Positions 33,272 to 42,949 of a stretch of DNA of 64,000 bases are shown piece after piece. The stretch spans positions 69,636 through 133,635 of the forward strand of contig DHHQ01000026.1 of assembly GCA_002403375.1 (NCBI GenBank), given 5' to 3'. Made by a program: the position numbers and the translations under genes. The DNA is from Thiobacillus denitrificans (GTDB lineage: Bacteria; Pseudomonadota; Gammaproteobacteria; Burkholderiales; Thiobacillaceae). A model generated the notes under the pieces. It did not search any database and was not told the origin of the DNA. It saw only the letters and a program-made list of their open reading frames with translations. Numbering within the stretch: the first letter of the stretch is position 1; every line of letters begins with the position of its first letter.

Positions 33272-34702
33272 TCAGAGGGTGCGGCGCATGTTGGCAGGCG
33301 GGATCTGCATCGACTCGCGGTACTTGGCGACGGTGCGCCGCGCGACGACGATGCCCTGCTGGCCGAGCACCTCGGCCAGCTGCCCGTCGGACAGGGGCTT
33401 CTTGCCGCTTTCGGCGGCGATCAGCTGCTTGATCAGCGCGCGGATCGCGGTCGACGAGCAGGCACCGCCGTTGTCGGTAGCGACGTGGCTGCCGAAGAAG
33501 TATTTCAGTTCGTAGAGGCCGCGCGGCGTCATCATGTACTTCTGCGTCGTGACGCGCGAGATGGTCGACTCGTGGAGTTCGACCGCCTCGGCGATCTCGC
33601 GCAGCACCAGCGGGCGCATCGCCACTTCGCCGTGCTCGAAGAAATGCTTCTGGCGGTCGACGATCGCCTGCGACACGCGCAGGATCGTGTCGAAGCGCTG
33701 CTGCACGTTCTTGATCAGCCAGCGCGCCTCCTGCAGCTGGCTGGCGAGCTGGCTGCCGCCGGATTCCCGGTGCCGCGACAGGATGTCGGCGTAGACGCGG
33801 TTGACCCGCAGCTTGGGCATCGCATCGGGGTTGAGGCTGGCGACCCACATGCCCTTGACCTTGCGCACGTAGACGTCGGGGATGACGTAGTGCGTCTCGT
33901 CGGCACCGAAGGCGGAACCCGGACGTGGGTTGAGCGACAGGATCAGGGCGCGCGCGGCGCGCAGCGTGGCGTCGTCGATGCCGAGCATCTTCTTCAGCTT
34001 GCCGACGTCGCGCGCGGCGAGCAGGTCGAGGTAGTGCGCGGTGAGCCGCATGGCGGCGTCGCGTGCCGGCGTGTCGGGCGGCAGCGCGCGCAGCTGCAGC
34101 GTCAGGCATTCGGCCAGGTTGCGTGCACCGACCCCGGTCGGATCCATGTTCTGCAGGTGCTTGAGCGCGGTGTCGACTTCTTCGGGTTCGAGCTCCTCGA
34201 TCTCGTCCTGCAGGCTGGCGGTGATGTCTTCGAGCGGCTGGGTGAGGAAGCCGGCCTCGTCGAGGTCGTCGATCAGGGCGGCGACCAGGGTGCGGTCGCG
34301 CAGCGTGAGCGGGCTGACGATCAGCTGGTTCAGGAGGTGCTCGCGCAGCGTCGAACCGGAGATCGCCCCCTGCGCATAGTCGCCGTCCTCGTCATCGCCG
34401 CCTGCCGCGCTGTAGTCGTTCCAGTCAGAATCGTCCAGCGTGGTCGCCGACTCGGTGTCACTGCTTTCGGGGGCAGCAGTTTCGGTGCTCTGGGCTTCGG
34501 CCTCGGCGGTATGGGCCGGCGCCTCGACGGAAAGGGCGGCTTCGTCGTCCTCCTCGCGCTCCAGCAGGGGATTGTCCTGCAGCATCTGCTCGAGCTCCTG
34601 GTTCAGCTCCAGCGTCGACAACTGCAGCAGCCGGATCGACTGCTGCAGCTGGGGCGTCAGGGTGAGGTGCTGACCGAGCTTGAGTTGCAGGCTGTGTTTC
34701 AT
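33272..34702 (-). CDS. rpoN: RNA polymerase sigma-54 factor RpoN
   Basis: A 476-residue alternative sigma factor. Region I is Gln-rich with leucines (LQLKLGQHLTLTPQLQQSIRLLQLS), region II is acidic, and the C-terminal RpoN box ARRTVAKYRESM contacts the -24 element. It follows lptB, the usual position. Candidate targets in this window include the prepilin promoter at 40988-41004, and the pilus locus carries its own sigma-54 activator. Confidence 0.97.
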   Translation of the reverse strand: MKHSLQLKLGQHLTLTPQLQQSIRLLQLSTLELNQELEQMLQDNPLLEREEDDEAALSVEAPAHTAEAEAQSTETAAPESSDTESATTLDDSDWNDYSAAGGDDEDGDYAQGAISGSTLREHLLNQLIVSPLTLRDRTLVAALIDDLDEAGFLTQPLEDITASLQDEIEELEPEEVDTALKHLQNMDPTGVGARNLAECLTLQLRALPPDTPARDAAMRLTAHYLDLLAARDVGKLKKMLGIDDATLRAARALILSLNPRPGSAFGADETHYVIPDVYVRKVKGMWVASLNPDAMPKLRVNRVYADILSRHRESGGSQLASQLQEARWLIKNVQQRFDTILRVSQAIVDRQKHFFEHGEVAMRPLVLREIAEAVELHESTISRVTTQKYMMTPRGLYELKYFFGSHVATDNGGACSSTAIRALIKQLIAAESGKKPLSDGQLAEVLGQQGIVVARRTVAKYRESMQIPPANMRRTL

Positions 34703-34773
34703 GAATGCTGATTACGGCAAAAATCGTGCCGGCTTGAGCGCAAGTGTAGCGCGATTGGTCTGCGGGTGCAGCC

Positions 34774-35492
<719 letters not shown>

Positions 35493-35496
<4 letters not shown>

Positions 35497-36023
35497 GGCT
35501 GGGGCGCGGGCTCCTCGGCACGCGGTTTCGGGCGGATCACGGCACGCACGCGCCCCGGGGTCTGGGCGTCGGGCTGGCCGACCACCTTGTAGAACTCGGT
35601 GCCGGCGTTGTAGGAGATCTGCGCGCCGCGCAGCTCGTCGCCGTTGCGGCGCAGGCGCGCGTCGCCGATCAGTTCGAGCTGGCTGGTGGCGCCGGCGTAC
35701 TCGATGCGGCTCGCGTAGCCCTCGATGAATTCGTCGCGGCCATCGAGCTTCTGGCGGAACGAGACCGGCCGCCCGGTGGCGACGACCTTGTCGAGCCCCT
35801 CTGCGCTCTGCGTCACCTGAACGCGGTCGGCGCGCAGCATCATCGTGCCCTGGCTGAGGATCACGTTGCCTTCGTAGACGCTGATCTTGCGGATGTCGTC
35901 GAGGGTCACCGTGTCGGCCTCGAGGTTGATCGGCTTGTCGCGGTCGGCCTTCTCGGCGTGGGCGGGCGTCGCCAGCACGGCGGCGCACAGCACGGAGAGC
36001 AGGGCGGTTTTCAAGGTTCGCAT
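35493..36023 (-). CDS. lptA: LPS transport periplasmic protein LptA
   Basis: A 176-residue periplasmic bridge protein with a signal peptide (cleavage near AHAEKAD, residue 23) and a single OstA/LptA beta-jellyroll domain: INLEADTVTLDDIRKISVYEGNVILSQGTMMLRADRV is typical. It carries LPS between LptC and LptD. A Pro/Glu-rich tail follows. It lies 3 bp after lptC and overlaps lptB. Confidence 0.94.
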
Positions 36024-36026
36024 GTG

Positions 36027-36599
36027 CTAGCCCTTCGCGGGGAGGTAGCGGGCCTGCACCCGCCCGGAAAGTTTCATGATGCGCTGGGCGGCGTCGTATT
36101 CCATGGCGCCGGCGCGTACGCGCTGCACGCTGTCCTCGATGTCGACCGCACCCGGCGCGCGCAGCAGGTCGCGCTCCGGATAGATCAGCAACTGCGCCGT
36201 GCGCAGGGTCATGGCCGGCTGGCCGGGGCGCGCCGCGCGTTCGACGACGACGTCGCCGCGCAGGTCGACCTCCTCGCCGTCGGCCGAGACCGTCGCCTCG
36301 CGCGCCGTGGCGCGCACTTCCCCGGCCTCGGGGTCGAGCTGGACGAAACGCGGCGCCTCCAGCTCGGTTAGCTTGTTGCCGGAGTAATGCTTGAGCCGCT
36401 TTGCAGCCAGCCGGTACTGCGGCTGGCCGGCAGGGTCGGTGCGCAGCGCCTCGAAGTTTTCCATGATGCCTTCGGGGTCGGATCGGCCCGCCTGGTCGCC
36501 GGTCTCGCCGACCTGCACCGAGCGCTCGATCCAGAAGCTGAGCGCGGCGAGCAGCCCCAGGATCGCCAGCGGCAGCCACAGCGAGCCGCGCGTGATCAT
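36027..36599 (-). CDS. lptC: LPS export protein LptC
   Basis: A 190-residue bitopic protein with an N-terminal membrane anchor (about residues 7-24) and a periplasmic LptC domain with repeated strands (ALRTDPAGQPQYRLAAKRLKHY, EVRATAREATVSADGEEVDLRGDVVV). It passes LPS from LptBFG to LptA. Order kdsC-lptC-lptA-lptB is conserved. Confidence 0.92.
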   Translation of the reverse strand: MITRGSLWLPLAILGLLAALSFWIERSVQVGETGDQAGRSDPEGIMENFEALRTDPAGQPQYRLAAKRLKHYSGNKLTELEAPRFVQLDPEAGEVRATAREATVSADGEEVDLRGDVVVERAARPGQPAMTLRTAQLLIYPERDLLRAPGAVDIEDSVQRVRAGAMEYDAAQRIMKLSGRVQARYLPAKG

Positions 36600-36645
36600 G
36601 CCGCCCCCGTTTCGGCGGCGCGCGCGCGGAGGAATGCGGGGCGCG

Positions 36646-37173
36646 TCATTTCAGATAGGGCGCCAACGCGGCATCCAGCGTGCCCTGCGCGCGCATCAGC
36701 ATTTCGCAGGCTTCGCGTACCGCGCCGCGTCCGGCGTCCCGGGTGGTGGTGTAGTGGCTGTAGGCCTTCACCAGGTCCGGCGCGGCGGGCACGGTGATCG
36801 CGAGGCCGGCGCGCCGCATCACCGGCAGGTCGACCACGTCGTCGCCCATGTAGGCGGTGGCCTCGCACTCGATGTCGAGTTCGCGGCACAGCGCCTCGTA
36901 CACGGCGAGCTTGTCGTGCGCGCCCTGGTGGACGATCTCGATGCCGAGGTTCTTGGCGCGTTGCTCGACGACGCGCGAGCTGCGCCCGGTGATGATCGCG
37001 AGCTCGACGCCGCTGCCCTTGAGCATTTTCAGCCCGTGGCCGTCGAGCGAGTTGAAGCCCTTGTATTCCTGGCCGTCGTCGGCGAGAAACAGTGTGCCGT
37101 CGGTCATGATGCCGTCGACGTCGAAGGCGATCAGCCGGATCTTCTGCGCGCGGGCGATGAAGTCGGCGGTCAT
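36646..37173 (-). CDS. kdsC: 3-deoxy-D-manno-octulosonate 8-phosphate phosphatase KdsC
   Basis: A 175-residue HAD phosphatase that releases Kdo from Kdo-8-P. The nucleophile motif IAFDVDGIMTDG, motif II IITGRSS and motif IV GDDVVDLPVM are visible. It has the short tetrameric C1-type form. Its ATG overlaps the kdsD stop (TGATG). It supplies Kdo for the LPS core exported by the downstream lpt genes. Confidence 0.95.
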   Translation of the reverse strand: MTADFIARAQKIRLIAFDVDGIMTDGTLFLADDGQEYKGFNSLDGHGLKMLKGSGVELAIITGRSSRVVEQRAKNLGIEIVHQGAHDKLAVYEALCRELDIECEATAYMGDDVVDLPVMRRAGLAITVPAAPDLVKAYSHYTTTRDAGRGAVREACEMLMRAQGTLDAALAPYLK

Positions 37174-38159
37174 CACACCACTCCCGCGCGCAGCAGGTCG
37201 TGCATGTTGAGCGCACCGACCAGGGTGTTGGTGTCGTCGACCACCAGCAGGCCGTTGATCTTCAGGGTGTCCATCTTTTCCACTGCCGCGACGGCGAGTT
37301 CGTCCGCGCGGATCGTCTTCGGGTTCTGGGTCATGAGATCGGCGATCTTCGCCTGCTGCAGGTCGAGCGGGTGCTCGAGCGCGCGGCGCAGGTCGCCGTC
37401 GGTGAACAGGCCGACGACGCGGTCGGCGGCGTCGACCACGGCGGTCATGCCGAGCCCCTTCTGCGTCATCTCGAACAGCGCGGCCTTGAGCGTGGCGCCG
37501 GAATCGACCTTCGGCAGCGCGGCGCCGCCGTGCATGACGTCGCGCACGTGAACCAGCAGGCGGCGCCCGAGGCTGCCGCCCGGGTGGGTGCGCGCGAAGT
37601 CGTCGGCGGAGAAGCCGCGCGCGTCGAGCAGCGCCACCGCCAGCGCGTCGCCCAGCGCGAGCGCCGCGGTGGTGCTCGCGGTGGGGGCGAGGTTGAGCGG
37701 GCAGGCTTCCTTGTCGACGCCGGCGTCGAGGTGCACGTCGGCCTCGCGCGCCATGGTCGAATTCGGGTTGCCGGTCATCGCGATGAGCTTGGCGCCGCGC
37801 CGCTTGATCAGCGGCACGATGCTGACGATCTCGCTGCTCTCGCCCGAGTTCGACAGCGCCAGCACCACGTCGTTGGGCGCGATCATGCCGAGGTCGCCGT
37901 GGCTGGCTTCGCCCGGATGCATGAAGAACGCGGGGGTGCCGGTCGACGCCAGGGTGGCGGCGATCTTGCTGCCGACGTGGCCCGACTTGCCCATTCCGGA
38001 GACCACCACGCGGCCGGTGCAGGCGAGAATGACGCTTACCGCGCGGGCGAATCCGTCGTCGAGCCGGGTCGATACCCTGCGCAGCGCGTCGGCTTCGATG
38101 TCGAGCACCTGGCGCGCCAGCGCGAGCAAATGTTGGGGGGAGGGTGCTTGGGGATGCAT
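37173..38159 (-). CDS. kdsD: D-arabinose 5-phosphate isomerase KdsD/KpsF
   Basis: A 328-residue enzyme converting ribulose 5-phosphate to arabinose 5-phosphate, the first step toward Kdo. A SIS domain (GMGKSGHVGSKIAATLASTGTPAFFMHPGEA, about residues 45-180) is followed by two CBS domains (about 205-325). ATG 38159 is used; a TTG three codons upstream is possible but less likely. It heads the minus-strand LPS/rpoN run and is divergent from the Kef-type gene. Confidence 0.95.
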   Translation of the reverse strand: MHPQAPSPQHLLALARQVLDIEADALRRVSTRLDDGFARAVSVILACTGRVVVSGMGKSGHVGSKIAATLASTGTPAFFMHPGEASHGDLGMIAPNDVVLALSNSGESSEIVSIVPLIKRRGAKLIAMTGNPNSTMAREADVHLDAGVDKEACPLNLAPTASTTAALALGDALAVALLDARGFSADDFARTHPGGSLGRRLLVHVRDVMHGGAALPKVDSGATLKAALFEMTQKGLGMTAVVDAADRVVGLFTDGDLRRALEHPLDLQQAKIADLMTQNPKTIRADELAVAAVEKMDTLKINGLLVVDDTNTLVGALNMHDLLRAGVV

Positions 38160-38175
38160 GGGCGCCAAGTATACT
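38148..38175 (+). promoter_or_regulatory. Candidate sigma-70 promoter of the Kef-type gene
   Basis: TTGGGG (38148-38153) and TATACT (38170-38175) are spaced 16 bp apart and would start transcription near 38182, 25 nt before the ATG. The -10 lies in an AGTATACT palindrome, so it could also serve the divergent kdsD gene, though no matching -35 is seen on that side. Confidence 0.4.
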
Positions 38176-38206
38176 AAAGCCTGCTTCCCGCTCCCCGTTT
38201 TCCTTG

Positions 38207-40177
38207 ATGCATTCCAGCCTCGAGCTCGTCCTGATCCTGCTTGCGGTGGCCGTGCTGGTGTCGGCTGCTGCGCGCGCGCTGCGCCTGCCGACCATGCTCG
38301 GCTATCTGGTGACCGGCATCGCGATCGGCCCGTTCGCGCTGGGCTGGATTCCTGACATCGAGGAGGCGCGCTATCTCGCCGAGTTCGGCGTGGTGTTCCT
38401 GATGTTCTCGATCGGCCTGGAGTTCAGCCTGCCGCGCCTGATGACCATGCGCATGACGGTGTTCGGCTTCGGCGGCGCGCAGGTCGTGCTGACCATCCTG
38501 CTCACCGCGCTGATCGCCTGGCTGCTCGACCTGCCGCTGCTGGCCGCCGTTGCACTCGGCGGCATCATGTCGATGTCGTCGACGGCCATCGTGTCAAAGA
38601 TGCTGGCCGAGCGGCTGGAGATCCAGACGCCGCACGGGCGGCAGATCTTCGGCGCGCTGCTGTTCCAGGACCTGGCGGTGGTGCCGCTGCTGATCCTGAT
38701 CCCGGCGTTCGCCAAGGACGCCGACGACATGGGAATGGTGCTCGGGCTGGCGGTGCTGAAGGCCGTCGTGGTGCTGGGTTTCCTGTTGTTCGTCGGTCAG
38801 CGCATGATGCGGCCGTGGTTCCAGTGGGTGGCGGGCCACAAGTCACCCGAGCTGTTCACCCTCAACCTGCTGCTGTTCACCCTCGGGCTCGCCTTCCTCA
38901 CCGAGAGCGCGGGCCTGTCGCTGGCGCTGGGCGCCTTCCTCGCCGGCATGCTGGTGTCCGAGACCGAGTACCGCTATCAGGTCGAGGACGACATCAAGCC
39001 GTTCCGCGACGTGCTGCTCGGGCTCTTCTTCGTCACCATCGGCATGCGGCTCGACCTGATGCAGGTGCTGCTCAACTGGGGCGACGTGCTGCTGCTGGTC
39101 GCGGCGATCATCGTCGGCAAGGGGGCGCTGGTCGCCGGGCTTGCGATGGCCTTCGGCAGCGCGCGTCCCACCGCCGTGCGCACCGCGCTCGGCCTCGCGC
39201 AGGCGGGCGAATTCGGCTTCGTGCTGCTGGCGCAGGCGGCCGATCTCAGGCTGCTCGGCACCGAGATCACCCAGCCGGTGCTGGCGGCGATGGTGCTGTC
39301 GATGCTGCTCGCGCCCTTCCTGATCCACCGCATGGATGCGCTCACGCGCCTGCTCGCCGGTAGCGAATGGGCCGGGCGCGCCAAGGAAGTGCACGACATC
39401 GCGGTCAAGACCTTCGGCAAGTCGAAGCACGTGATCGTCTGCGGCTACGGCCGCAGCGGCCAGAACCTGGCGCGCCTGCTCGAGGCCGAGGGCATCAGCT
39501 TCATCGCGCTCGACTCCGATCCGGAGCGGATCCGCGCCGTTGCGGCGTCCGGCGTGTCGGTGGTCTACGGCGACGCCAGCCGGCGCGAGGTGCTGGTCGC
39601 CGCCGGGCTGAGTCGCGCGCAGGCGGTGATCGTGACCTACGCCGACCTGCATTCGAGCATGGCCATCCTGCGCCACGTGCGCGAACTGCGCCCCGACCTG
39701 CCGGTGGTGGTGCGCACCATCGACGACACCCACGTCGATGCCCTGAAGGCGGCCGGCGCCGCGGAAGTGGTGTCCGAGGTGATGGAAGGCTCGCTGATGC
39801 TGGCGTCGCACGCGCTGATGCTGCTCGGCGTGCCGCTGGCCCAGGTGCTGAAGCGCATCCGCGACGTGCGCGAGACGCGCTACGCGATGATGCGCGGCTT
39901 CTTCCACGGTGCCAGCGACGCCGGCAGCGATCTCGATCAGGAGGCTCAGCCGCGCCTGCTGACGGTGCTGGTGACCGAAGGCGCGGCGGCGGCCGGGAAG
40001 CGCTTGGCCGCGCTCGCGCTGCCGGATCTGCTGGTGGAGGTGGTGGCGATCCGCCGCAAGGGCATCAAGGGCGTCGACCCGCAGCCCGATACCGAGATCC
40101 AGGTCGGCGACGTGCTGGTGCTGCGCGGCGCCGCCGACGGGCTGGCGGCAGCCGAGATCCGGGTGCTGCAGGGCTGA
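38207..40177 (+). CDS. Monovalent cation:proton antiporter-2 family protein (KefB/KefC type)
   Basis: A 656-residue protein: about 12 membrane segments of the CPA2 exchanger (residues 1-385), then a TrkA-N/RCK domain with the Rossmann loop HVIVCGYGRSGQNLARLLEAEG (about residue 408), and a C-terminal TrkA-C domain (about 560-655). EFGVVFLMFSIGLEFS and QAGEFGFVLLAQ are transporter signatures. It probably exports K+ or Na+ in exchange for protons under nucleotide or thiol control. ATG 38207 follows a TATACT -10 element. A bidirectional terminator closes the gene. Confidence 0.92.
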   Translation: MHSSLELVLILLAVAVLVSAAARALRLPTMLGYLVTGIAIGPFALGWIPDIEEARYLAEFGVVFLMFSIGLEFSLPRLMTMRMTVFGFGGAQVVLTILLTALIAWLLDLPLLAAVALGGIMSMSSTAIVSKMLAERLEIQTPHGRQIFGALLFQDLAVVPLLILIPAFAKDADDMGMVLGLAVLKAVVVLGFLLFVGQRMMRPWFQWVAGHKSPELFTLNLLLFTLGLAFLTESAGLSLALGAFLAGMLVSETEYRYQVEDDIKPFRDVLLGLFFVTIGMRLDLMQVLLNWGDVLLLVAAIIVGKGALVAGLAMAFGSARPTAVRTALGLAQAGEFGFVLLAQAADLRLLGTEITQPVLAAMVLSMLLAPFLIHRMDALTRLLAGSEWAGRAKEVHDIAVKTFGKSKHVIVCGYGRSGQNLARLLEAEGISFIALDSDPERIRAVAASGVSVVYGDASRREVLVAAGLSRAQAVIVTYADLHSSMAILRHVRELRPDLPVVVRTIDDTHVDALKAAGAAEVVSEVMEGSLMLASHALMLLGVPLAQVLKRIRDVRETRYAMMRGFFHGASDAGSDLDQEAQPRLLTVLVTEGAAAAGKRLAALALPDLLVEVVAIRRKGIKGVDPQPDTEIQVGDVLVLRGAADGLAAAEIRVLQG

Positions 40178-40199
40178 AACGCGAGGTTCCCACGGGCGC

Positions 40200-40228
40200 A
40201 AAAAAGCCCGCCTGATGGGCGGGCTTTT
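40200..40228. terminator. Bidirectional rho-independent terminator
   Basis: AAAAAAGCCCGCC and GGGCGGGCTTTT pair across a TGAT loop. The A and T runs on both sides allow use by the Kef-type gene (plus) and by the convergent prepilin gene (minus). Confidence 0.9.
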
Positions 40229-40246
40229 AGCCGTCCGGGCTGGAAC

Positions 40247-40951
40247 TCAAACGCCCATGCAGACCGTGTAGGAGCTAGCGTCGTCGATCGACGCCGTTGC
40301 GGTGGCGGATGCGCCTTTAACGTAGCCTGAAGTTGGGGTGGCCATCATTGAGCCCGCCGCCGTATTGCCGTCGTCGATCTGGATGTCGAGTTGCTTGACG
40401 AACTTGCCGAGGATACCCGTTGAGCAAATCACGTACGCGCCGCCAATCGCCTTGCCGTCCGCGCCTTTGATGGGGGTTTCCCCGGTGTCGGTCGTGCCGC
40501 TCTGGATGCCGATGATGCCGCCCGATGCGTTCTGCGGATTGTAATTGCCGGGGAGGGGTGACGGGACGGTGGTCACGCCGGGTGCGAGTCCGGCGAGCCG
40601 CACGTGCTGCCAGAACAGAACCGATTCATCCGTACCCGTCGTGCTGTTCCACTGTCCGTCGATGACACCGTTGCCCTGTTTGCTGGCCGGTGTGCTGGCC
40701 GCTGTCGCGCCGGTAAGATGCGTGGTCACGGCGCTGTCGTCGCCCGGCAGTGCCTTGAACTTGTCCTGATAGCCGTAGATGAACATCGGGATATTTCGGA
40801 AGTCGGTCGCGAGGTTCTTCACCCGCGCGCTGTTGATCAGTTCCTGTCCCTTTAGAATGCCGCCGAGCAGCAGGCCGATGATGACCAGCACGATAGCGAT
40901 TTCGATCAGGGTGAAACCCGACTGGCGGTGCGGGAGGTTGGGGGGGGGCAT
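40247..40951 (-). CDS. Type IV prepilin-like protein with C9 tract at its start
   Basis: A 234-residue prepilin. The short leader ends RQSG, followed by FTLIEIAIVLVIIGLLLGGI: a classic prepilin peptidase site with Glu+5. The rest is Ser/Thr/Gly rich with two cysteines near the end (VICSTG and TVCMGV) that may form the pilin disulfide loop. ATG 40951 has GGAG 9 nt upstream; another ATG at 40966 is in frame. Nine cytosines follow the chosen ATG directly (codons Pro-Pro-Pro). A near-consensus sigma-54 promoter lies at 40988-41004. It is separated from the rest of the pilus locus by the histidine kinase gene. Composition is less GC-rich than neighbours. Confidence 0.88.
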   Translation of the reverse strand: MPPPNLPHRQSGFTLIEIAIVLVIIGLLLGGILKGQELINSARVKNLATDFRNIPMFIYGYQDKFKALPGDDSAVTTHLTGATAASTPASKQGNGVIDGQWNSTTGTDESVLFWQHVRLAGLAPGVTTVPSPLPGNYNPQNASGGIIGIQSGTTDTGETPIKGADGKAIGGAYVICSTGILGKFVKQLDIQIDDGNTAAGSMMATPTSGYVKGASATATASIDDASSYTVCMGV

Positions 40952-40987
40952 GGCGAAGCGCTCCATTATTTTTACCTGGGAGCGTTT

Positions 40988-41004
40988 TTGCAAAAAACGT
41001 GCCG
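40988..41004 (-). promoter_or_regulatory. Sigma-54 (-24/-12) promoter upstream of the prepilin gene
   Basis: On the minus strand the sequence CGGCACGTTTTTTGCAA matches TGGCACG-N4-TTGCA at all but the first base, with the invariant GG and GC exactly 10 bp apart. Predicted transcription start is near 40979, giving a leader of about 28 nt before ATG 40951. rpoN and a sigma-54 activator gene are both in this window. Confidence 0.8.
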
Positions 41005-41206
41005 TTGCGGAGGCGTCTTTAACACTATGAATGAAAAACGATTAATGGCAGACGGTGCGGCGAGGACCGGCTGGTTTTGATGAAATTCCGACAGCAATGG
41101 CGGCTTTCCGTCGCCCGGTCCGGCTGCCTGACACGCCGGCCTCCATTTCGGCCGCGGATGGCCGATAGCAGTGTCATGTGTGATCGACCGATCCCGGGCC
41201 TGGCCC

Positions 41207-42949
41207 ATGACTGAGCGCGCCCAGCGCGCCCCCCGCTTCGCCTGGCTGGCGGCGCTGTCGGACCTGCTCACCCGGGTCGCGCCGACGCGCTGGCTCGGGC
41301 TGATGCTGCTGGCGCTGCACGCGGCGGTGGTGCTCGACGCCGAGTCGACGCCGACCCGCGCCTTCCTGCTGGCGCACTACGGCCTGTTCCTGCTGTGGCA
41401 GCCGCTGGTGCGCAGCGAGGCCCGCATCGAAGCGCGCCACGCGCTGCCGGTGTTCGCGATGGCGGGCTTGCTGGTGCTGGTGGAAAGTACCTGGGTGATG
41501 GCCCTGTGGCTGGCGATCCTGGCCGGACTCGTGGGTGCGGTGGCGGCCTCGCAAAGCCGGGGCGGGCAGCGGCTGGCCTACCTGCTCGCGCTGGCCTACC
41601 TGCTCGCCCTGCTGCTGGCGTGGGTGCTGCCGCAAAGCCTGGGCGGCGGCACGCTGCCCGACGAGCTGAAGACGGCGGTGCGCTTCGGGCTGCCGCTGCT
41701 GCCGTTGCTCATTCTCTTGCTGCCGGGCGGCCGCCAGCGCAACACGTCGTCGACGCTCGATTTCATCTACGGGCTGATGCTGTCGCTGCTGATCATGGTG
41801 GTGGCGCTGGGTGCGTTCGCCGTGGTGGCGGTCGCCCAGGTGAGCTATGCCTGGGCGCTGGTGCAGACGCTGCTCGGGATGGCGGCGCTGTTGCTCGCGC
41901 TGTCGTGGCTGTGGAACCCGCGTGCCGGGTTCGGTGGGCTCGGCCAGGTGACGTCGCGCTACCTGCTGTCGGTGGGGCTGCCGTTCGAGGGCTGGGCGCA
42001 GCGGCTCGCGACGCTGGCGGAGCGCGAACGCGATCCCGAGTCCTTCGTGCGCGACGCGCTCGCCGACCTGCACGAACTGACCTGGATCCGCGGCGGACGC
42101 TGGCAGGCGGCGCGCGGAGAGGGCAGCTTCGGCGAGCCGGCGGGCCACGCCGTGACGCATGCGTTTCACGGCCTCACGCTCGAGTGGCAGTCGACGCGCG
42201 CGCTCACCCCGGCGCTCGCGCTGCACGTGCGGCTGCTGTCGCAGCTGCTGGGCTACTTCTACGCCGCCAAGGTGCGCGAGCAGACCCTGCGCGAGCAGGC
42301 CTACAGCCAGGCGATCCACGACACCGGCGCGCGCCTCACGCACGACGTGAAGAACATCCTGCAGTCGATGAAGACGCTGCTCGCAGCGGTCGACACCTCG
42401 ACGCCGGAGGACAGCGAGCGCCTGCTGGCGCTGATGCGTCGCCAGCTGCCGCAGCTCGCGGCGCGGCTGTCGCAGACCGTCGACAAGCTCAAGCAGCCGG
42501 CCGAGATGGACGTCGAGACCATCGCCACCGACGCGTGGTGGGATGCGCTGCAAACGCGCTACGAGCACGACGACGTCGTCTTCGTCGCCGATGCGGTCGA
42601 CGCCACGCCGCTGCCGCAAGACCTGTTCGACAGCGTCGCCGACAACCTGCTGACCAATGCGCTGCGCAAGCGGCAGAGCGAACCCGGCGTCGCGGTGGAG
42701 GTGCACCTCGCGCTGCGTCCGCTGGTCAGCCTGACGGTCGCCGACAGCGGTGCGCCGGCGCCGGACCACGTGGCGCGCAACCTGTTCCTGAGCCCGGTGG
42801 CGTCGGACTTCGGGCTGGGGGTCGGGCTGTACCAGGCGGCGCGCCAGGCGGCGCGGGTGGGCTACCGGCTCGAGCTGCCCGAGAATCGGGCGGGGCGGGT
42901 AGCGTTCAGGTTGCAGGCTACGGACAGCCGGCAGGACACGCCCGGCTGA
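41207..42949 (+). CDS. Membrane histidine kinase of the pilus locus (PrsK-like C-terminus)
   Basis: A 580-residue sensor kinase. The N-terminal half has about eight hydrophobic segments (residues 10-235) and no large periplasmic domain. A cytoplasmic region follows, then the H-box THDVKNILQSMKTLL with His379, the N-box DNLLTNAL, and GLGVGLYQAAR as the G-box. H-box HDVKN resembles the PEP-CTERM kinase PrsK. ATG 41207 is preferred to GTG/ATG starts upstream that lengthen the polar N-terminus. It is divergent from one prepilin and overlaps the other convergent prepilin by 32 bp. The natural partner is probably the sigma-54 regulator at 53346-54776, at the other end of the locus. Confidence 0.8.
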   Translation: MTERAQRAPRFAWLAALSDLLTRVAPTRWLGLMLLALHAAVVLDAESTPTRAFLLAHYGLFLLWQPLVRSEARIEARHALPVFAMAGLLVLVESTWVMALWLAILAGLVGAVAASQSRGGQRLAYLLALAYLLALLLAWVLPQSLGGGTLPDELKTAVRFGLPLLPLLILLLPGGRQRNTSSTLDFIYGLMLSLLIMVVALGAFAVVAVAQVSYAWALVQTLLGMAALLLALSWLWNPRAGFGGLGQVTSRYLLSVGLPFEGWAQRLATLAERERDPESFVRDALADLHELTWIRGGRWQAARGEGSFGEPAGHAVTHAFHGLTLEWQSTRALTPALALHVRLLSQLLGYFYAAKVREQTLREQAYSQAIHDTGARLTHDVKNILQSMKTLLAAVDTSTPEDSERLLALMRRQLPQLAARLSQTVDKLKQPAEMDVETIATDAWWDALQTRYEHDDVVFVADAVDATPLPQDLFDSVADNLLTNALRKRQSEPGVAVEVHLALRPLVSLTVADSGAPAPDHVARNLFLSPVASDFGLGVGLYQAARQAARVGYRLELPENRAGRVAFRLQATDSRQDTPG

